DNA from: AAA164-E04 sp964342825
GTDB lineage: Bacteria; Verrucomicrobiota; Verrucomicrobiia; Limisphaerales; AAA164-E04
Reading direction: 5' to 3'
DNA: 64,000 nucleotides
Assembly: GCA_964342825.1 (NCBI GenBank)
Contig: CAYFHO010000015.1
Coordinates: 16,432-80,431 of the forward strand
Positions within the stretch are counted from its first letter, which is position 1. Each line of letters opens with the position of its first letter. The position numbers and the translations under genes were made by a program. This document shows positions 59,689 to 64,000 of this stretch, one piece after another. The notes below the pieces were generated by a model. The model did no database searches. It was not told where the DNA came from and worked only from the letters and a program-made list of their open reading frames with translations.

Positions 59689-60036
59689 TTAAGCTATGGT
59701 GGCTAAAGTCTGGCCCTCTTCAACGCTTTCTCCCGGATACACCTGGATGTTACTGACCGAGCCGGACTTGGGGGCATGGACATGAGTGTTCATTTTCATG
59801 GCCTCCAGCACCATCAGTTCATCGCCTTCCTTCACCTGCTGTCCCACCTGCACACCGATGCTGACCACCTTACCCGCCAATGGGCTGGTTACGGGATCAC
59901 CTTGTCCGGCGGAAGCGGCGGATGATTCGACTTTGGGAGGAGCAGTTTGTGCCCCCTTGACCTCATCCCCCTCACCCAACAACTCGACAGTCACATCGTA
60001 ACTCTTGCCTTCAACGGTCACTCTTAATTTTTTCAT
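59689..60036 (-). CDS. Biotin-carrier subunit of the Na+ decarboxylase
   Basis: 115 residues from the ATG at 60034-60036. N-terminal 'KKLRVTVEGKSYDVTVELLG', an Ala/Pro linker, then the biotinyl domain: 'SPLAGKVVSIGVQVGQQVKE', 'VLEAMKMNTHVHAPKSG' with biotinylated Lys in EAMKM, and 'VEEGQTLATIA'. A separate carrier is typical of methylmalonyl-CoA/glutaconyl-CoA decarboxylases (MmdC, GcdC), rather than oxaloacetate decarboxylase whose carrier is fused to alpha. 45 bases before oadB-like. Confidence 0.93.
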   Translation of the reverse strand: MKKLRVTVEGKSYDVTVELLGEGDEVKGAQTAPPKVESSAASAGQGDPVTSPLAGKVVSIGVQVGQQVKEGDELMVLEAMKMNTHVHAPKSGSVSNIQVYPGESVEEGQTLATIA

Positions 60037-60083
60037 ACGCAGCAAGTTCAGCCATCAATGTTAAAATATTTTACCGGATTTAA

Positions 60084-60419
60084 TCAGGATTGATCAGGTT
60101 TCGTTTCCTTTACGGATACAATCTTGAAGGGTCCCTGGATCACCGTGTGAAGCGAAGCTCCTACAACAGCCATGACTTCTGGTGTGACCTCAAAGGAAGG
60201 TAAAGATCCCTCAGATGATGGGCTGGTAGGTTGCCTCGATTCTAAGTCAGGATCCTTGATGTCAAATTTTCGAAAAAAGAAACCCATGCAAGAAACAGCC
60301 ATCCACAAGGAACATAAAACGAGGATGACGATGAGGAATCCCGTCAACTGATAAACCAACAGGTCTTTGATACCACCCGTTTCGGCGTTCACTGTTGCCT
60401 GTGCTAAGAAAATAAACAT
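60084..60419 (-). CDS. OadG-type gamma subunit of the Na+ decarboxylase
   Basis: 111 residues from the ATG at 60417-60419. One N-terminal helix ('LTGFLIVILVLCSLWMAVSC'), a short cytosolic 'MGFFFRKFDIKD' then a Ser/Pro-rich linker. A C-terminal 'EVMAVVGASLHTVIQGPFKI' resembles the conserved end ('AAIAAAVHxxL') of OadG/MmdD proteins. It anchors and assembles the complex. First of three genes, 47 bases before the biotin carrier. Confidence 0.82.
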   Translation of the reverse strand: MFIFLAQATVNAETGGIKDLLVYQLTGFLIVILVLCSLWMAVSCMGFFFRKFDIKDPDLESRQPTSPSSEGSLPSFEVTPEVMAVVGASLHTVIQGPFKIVSVKETKPDQS

Positions 60420-60583
60420 AAGGACGCGCTCGCCTTCAATGTGAGGACACCTGACAATATGTGTCCTCATTGGTCATCAACGCAACCGAAAAGTCACATT
60501 CAACAAAGAATAGGCCATGTTGGGCAAAAAAGGGAAACTCAATAAAAGATCAAATAAATGAAACTGAACAAGAGACCTTGTGT

Positions 60584-61309
60584 ATGAGTCTGATGAAAAA
60601 GGCTTGGTTTATGAAGAATAACAAATTTCGTTTTGAAGGATTCACACTGATCGAACTTTTGGTGGTCATAGCCATCATTGGAATCCTGGCAAGCTTGCTC
60701 ATGCCCGCCCTTTCATCCGCGAAGCAAAAGGCCAACCGTATTAAATGCCTCAACAACCTGCGTCAACTCGGCATGGCCCTGACGATGTACGCGGATGATT
60801 TCAATGACGAATGCCCTCCGGTAAGCCGCAGTTTCCAAAGCAACTGGATGGCCAAGCTTCAGCCCTATTATTTGGATCGAAAGCTGCTGAAATGTCCTGC
60901 GGACAAGTTCTTTTCAGATCGAAGTTACCTGATCAATGGCTGGAACGATTATTTTCGAATGACCCTCAACAAGGAAAACTTTCAAGCTTTTACCAATGGG
61001 TTCTGGCCGCATGGAATGAAACTTACCGCGATACGGCACCCTTCCGATACCATAACGTTTGGTGAAAAATCTTCCAATTCACCCCACGTTCACATGGATT
61101 TTTATCAGGGCCGAGGGAACGACATCGAGGAGGTTGAACAAAATCGCCATCGCACAGGGGGTAATCAAAACTCGGGGGGATCCAATTACGGATTTGCAGA
61201 CGGAAGTGTGAGGATGTTGAAACCAGGCGAGTCCGTTGCTCCGATTAACCTCTGGGCAGTCATGGACATGTGGCGGTTTGAGCCTTTGCCTGAGGATGTT
61301 CAGCCTTGA
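60584..61309 (+). CDS. Prepilin-like protein, type II secretion/pseudopilin family with modified H-X-DG end
   Basis: 241 residues from the ATG at 60584; starts at 60593 and 60611 are also possible. Type IV prepilin signal: basic leader ending 'RFEG' then 'FTLIELLVVIAIIGILASLL', with Gly before Phe as cleavage site and Glu5. A globular part follows with 'KCPADKFFSDRSYLINGWND' and the 'SNYGFADGSVRML' end typical of PVC 'prepilin-type processing-associated H-X9-DG' proteins. Here about 16 residues separate His from DG. It is a surface or secretion-related pseudopilin. Confidence 0.85.
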   Translation: MSLMKKAWFMKNNKFRFEGFTLIELLVVIAIIGILASLLMPALSSAKQKANRIKCLNNLRQLGMALTMYADDFNDECPPVSRSFQSNWMAKLQPYYLDRKLLKCPADKFFSDRSYLINGWNDYFRMTLNKENFQAFTNGFWPHGMKLTAIRHPSDTITFGEKSSNSPHVHMDFYQGRGNDIEEVEQNRHRTGGNQNSGGSNYGFADGSVRMLKPGESVAPINLWAVMDMWRFEPLPEDVQP

Positions 61310-61340
61310 TTAAAATCCAAAGTATCTTCAGGTTCCACTG

Positions 61341-63428
61341 ATGAACTCACCCTCATTTTATGCAAAATTGATGTGTTGGAATCACACGAAAAGGGGGTGG
61401 CTGCTGGTGGTTCTCTTGTGGACCTGGGCCCCTGCTTCCCTGATGGGACAACCCGTTGTCATTAATGAGGTGATGTACCATCCTCCCATGCTCAGGGACG
61501 ATTTACAGTTTGTGGAATTGATGAATATCAAGGATGAGGTAGCTGACCTTTCGGATTGGCGACTCAGTGGAGGTATCACATTCACCTTTCCAAAAGGAAC
61601 TCAGATTCAGCCCAAATCTTTCAAAGTCATCGCTGCCTCTCCTTTGGCGTTTTCCAAACATTACAAGGTTCAAGCCCTGGGACCTTTCAAAAAACGTCTG
61701 TCCCATTCAGGCGAAAGCATCTCTCTGATGAACGATGCGGGACAGGTGGTGGATGAATTCACCTTTTCGGATGACCCTCCCTGGCCCAAGAGCGCGGACG
61801 GTTATGGAGCATCTCTGGAGCGAATCGCGCCGACGATACCAGTGACTACGCATCAAAATTGGGCTCCCTCCAAATTACCGCCTCAAACCATCGCAGCAGG
61901 GTCTCCCGGAACCATTAATTTCAACTTTCAACAAACGCTTCCACCGACCATTTCCGACGCAAGTCGTGTTCCAGAAAACCCACGCCCCGGCCAATCGATT
62001 AGCATCGAAACAGCCATCGTTGATGACCATGGCATACAAAACGCAACACTGGTCTTTCAAACTCTGACCGAAAGCGGCCTTTCAGCCGAACAATTCGTTC
62101 CAATGAAACTGGCGGCGGGGAGTGAAGTTTCCGGCCGCTACCAGGCAACTTTAAGCGGGTTCCCAAACAATACCCTTGTGCGATATCAAATCAGGATCGT
62201 CAACGCAGAGGGAGGAAAATCATCGTGGCCTCACCCTCAATCATTGAAACCGGCTCTTTCCTTTTTCGTGACAGAATATCAACCCAATGGCCTTATCCCG
62301 CACGTACTGGTCCTCAATCCGTCAGGAACAGAAAGAGCCAAGAGGAAATACGATATCCACGCAAGTGCTCTGGCCCCTGAGCCAACACGTGGGGGCAGTG
62401 CTTTTATCTTTTTCCCAACTGGGAGCAATATCCCTCAGGTTAGGGATTTCATTCGGGTGGGAAGACGCACGGGAGGCTACAAGATTCGGTTTCGTAAGGA
62501 TGAACCTTTCCAGGAAATGACCACTTTGAATCTTCTGGACGAAGGCAAACCTCGATTTGCGCTTTCGGAATTTCTCAGTTACGAACTTTTTCGAATGGCC
62601 GGAGTGCCCGCTCCTTATACCGATCATTATCGCCTCCGAATGGATCAGGAATGGAAAGGCTATCACTTGGTGGTGGAGCAACCCAACAAAGCCTTTTTAC
62701 GACGGAACGAAAGGGATGATGATGGCAACCTTTATAAGCTGCTTTGGTATGGCAGAAACTTCATTCAGCAGCACGAAAAGAAAACCAATTTGGATGAAGG
62801 TCATGATGACATCATTCAGACGGTCCAGGCTCTTGGAAGACTCAATGGGGATCAGGAATGGAGATACATTCGACAACATTTTAATGTGGATGAATTCGCT
62901 GCTTTCTATGCGGTCAATCAGTGCATCTCGAATTGGGACGGATATTTCAACAACTACTTCATCTACCACGACACGAAAAACACGGGTAAGTGGGAAATTT
63001 ATCCCTGGGACACTGATAAAACCTGGGGAGATTTTGATGGTGCTTCCGACACCTACGATTGGTACAGCATGCCTCTGACTTTTGGAGCCGAGGGAGATCG
63101 ACCTGGAGGTGGATTTTTTCGGATACGCCGAGGTCCGTTTGGCGGTCAAAGCTGGTGGAGACCACCCGGGCATCTTTCCGGACCACTGCTGGCGAACCCC
63201 GGTTTCCGCCAGGTATTCCTCAGGAAATTGGCTGAAATCCTAAATACCACTTTTACCGAGGAAAAGTTCCTTCCCATCATCAATTCTTTGGAAGAAAGGC
63301 TTGGACCCGAAATCCTTTTCAAATATGGCCAAAACAACACCTGGGCTGCAGAAACATTCAGAAAAGATATCGAATCCCTGCGGAATCAAGTGATCCATCG
63401 AAGGAATTTCCTTCTAAAAAATCTGTGA
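61341..63428 (+). CDS. Secreted lamin-tail / CotH-kinase-like protein
   Basis: 695 residues. Signal peptide about 1-36. A lamin-tail domain (about 38-170) starts 'VVINEVMYHPP', with 'FVELMNIKDEVADLSDWRLS'. A strand-rich linker is followed by CotH: 'FRKDEPFQEMTTLNLLDEGK', 'FLSYELFRMAGVPAPYTDHY', 'GYHLVVEQPNKAFLRRNERD', 'SNWDGYFNNYFIYHDTKNTG' and 'KWEIYPWDTDKTWGD'. CotH is a protein kinase-like fold of spore-coat proteins; in PVC bacteria these large secreted forms are common and uncharacterised. The Smr gene begins one base after its stop. Confidence 0.88.
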   Translation: MNSPSFYAKLMCWNHTKRGWLLVVLLWTWAPASLMGQPVVINEVMYHPPMLRDDLQFVELMNIKDEVADLSDWRLSGGITFTFPKGTQIQPKSFKVIAASPLAFSKHYKVQALGPFKKRLSHSGESISLMNDAGQVVDEFTFSDDPPWPKSADGYGASLERIAPTIPVTTHQNWAPSKLPPQTIAAGSPGTINFNFQQTLPPTISDASRVPENPRPGQSISIETAIVDDHGIQNATLVFQTLTESGLSAEQFVPMKLAAGSEVSGRYQATLSGFPNNTLVRYQIRIVNAEGGKSSWPHPQSLKPALSFFVTEYQPNGLIPHVLVLNPSGTERAKRKYDIHASALAPEPTRGGSAFIFFPTGSNIPQVRDFIRVGRRTGGYKIRFRKDEPFQEMTTLNLLDEGKPRFALSEFLSYELFRMAGVPAPYTDHYRLRMDQEWKGYHLVVEQPNKAFLRRNERDDDGNLYKLLWYGRNFIQQHEKKTNLDEGHDDIIQTVQALGRLNGDQEWRYIRQHFNVDEFAAFYAVNQCISNWDGYFNNYFIYHDTKNTGKWEIYPWDTDKTWGDFDGASDTYDWYSMPLTFGAEGDRPGGGFFRIRRGPFGGQSWWRPPGHLSGPLLANPGFRQVFLRKLAEILNTTFTEEKFLPIINSLEERLGPEILFKYGQNNTWAAETFRKDIESLRNQVIHRRNFLLKNL

Positions 63429-63429
63429 T

Positions 63430-63708
63430 ATGGCCCCCGAAGAACCAGTCGAAATCCCCATCAACGGCGAACTGGACCTTCACACATTCCGCCCCAACGA
63501 AATAGGAGATCTCGTGCCTGATTATCTGGAAGCCTGCCGGGAGCAAGGCATTTTCACCGTTCGTGTCATTCATGGAAAAGGCACAGGTGCCTTGCGCAAA
63601 GGAGTGCACGCCATCCTCGACAAACTGCCCTACGTCCTTTCCCACCGAACAGCCCCTGAATGGAACGGCGGCTGGGGAGCGACCATCGTTGAACTGAAAC
63701 CAAATTAA
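63430..63708 (+). CDS. Smr-domain protein
   Basis: 92 residues that make up one Smr domain: 'INGELDLHTFRPNEIGDLVP' (LDLHxxxxxE), 'VRVIHGKGTGALRKGV' (HGxGxxxLR) and final 'GWGATIVEL'. Smr domains are nicking endonucleases; small stand-alone proteins like this occur widely. Cytosolic, no other domain. Translated directly behind the CotH-like gene. Confidence 0.92.
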   Translation: MAPEEPVEIPINGELDLHTFRPNEIGDLVPDYLEACREQGIFTVRVIHGKGTGALRKGVHAILDKLPYVLSHRTAPEWNGGWGATIVELKPN

Positions 63709-64000
63709 CATCGGCCCATTGGCTAATCAATCGTGGTGCGCTTTAAAACATTCAGAACCCTCTGAGCTTCATTGTAGCATGGAGGCGATGGCAGGGCGCC
63801 CACGGAAAGGCGAGACCTATGGTTGGAGTTCATGCTTGAGCATGCTTAGGTCGGTGAAACTCGACCTGTGAATGATTGAAACAGGAATTATCCATCCTCA
63901 TCATTCTAATCATTATATCCGCGAGCTTCGCCGCGTATTGGCAAACTTCCAGTGAGACACTCCATAGGCGTTTTGATAATCAAACGGTTACGCTGCTTCT
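63709..64000. other. Gene-free end of window with two short inverted repeats
   Basis: No coding frame of interest. CATGCT-TG-AGCATG (63831-63844) and AGGTCG/CGACCT (63848-63853 and 63862-63867, 8-base loop) lie side by side. They have no T run and could be a small repeat element. The window ends without reaching the next gene. Confidence 0.5.

Overview
The window looks like a chromosomal stretch from a free-living, probably aquatic member of the Verrucomicrobiota (PVC superphylum). The assignment rests on family content: a DUF1549/DUF1553 cytochrome-like protein paired with a DUF1501 protein, several Gfo/Idh/MocA oxidoreductases, a TIGR04073-type exosortase-associated lipoprotein, a prepilin-like protein with a modified H-X-DG end, a CotH/lamin-tail protein, a PadR/HAAS pair and a fused SecDF. 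Base composition looks even, near 50% GC by eye (not computed). I see no tRNA, rRNA, transposase, integrase or CRISPR array.

Layout. 1-2.4 kb: minus-strand trio (secreted esterase, SIS-domain sugar isomerase, MetE-like methyltransferase cut by the window edge). 2.5-4.9 kb: soluble Ser/Thr kinase and an NHL-type secreted protein facing each other across a bidirectional terminator. 5.0-6.3 kb: ECF sigma factor, small one-helix membrane protein and CpxP/CnrX-like periplasmic protein, overlapping in the manner of a metal/stress-sensing sigma locus. 6.4-15 kb: MFS carrier, methyltransferase, GNAT, then the DUF1549/1553-DUF1501 pair, a small membrane protein and a SUMF1-fold protein. 15.3-17.6 kb: LpoB / COG3014 / YcfL envelope lipoprotein operon. 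18.2-20.3 kb: winged-helix-like protein, HisF, glycerophosphodiesterase.

20.4-26.2 kb is a Tol-Pal-Tat cluster (tolQ, zinc-ribbon membrane protein, tolR, tolA/tonB, tolB, pal, tatA, tatC) behind a recognisable promoter. 26.3-30 kb: TIGR04073 lipoprotein, ispE, Hsp20, sugar-phosphate isomerase-like protein, Uma2 nuclease. 30.2-38.5 kb is the least ordinary part: a 906-residue ECF sigma factor fused to a membrane module and an alpha-helical C-terminal domain, then a four-gene operon (two unknown membrane proteins, PadR repressor, HAAS-membrane-VIT-vWA protein ending in a PEP-CTERM tail).

38.9-49 kb: a short ModA-like protein, sugar dehydrogenases, cyclophilin, dihydroxy-acid dehydratase, a second MFS carrier, and a CehA-type metallohydrolase carrying two EF-hands. 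49-56.4 kb: a minus-strand housekeeping run yajC-secDF-terC-exoD-recJ-psd. 56.5-64 kb: xylA with promoter and terminator, a coiled-coil protein, Na+-pump decarboxylase gamma/biotin/beta subunits without an alpha subunit, prepilin-like protein, CotH kinase-like protein and an Smr protein. Themes are envelope maintenance (Tol-Pal, LpoB-like, Sec, Tat, Psd), sugar catabolism (XylA, MFS, Gfo/Idh/MocA, SIS, DHAD) and sigma/anti-sigma-like membrane signalling.
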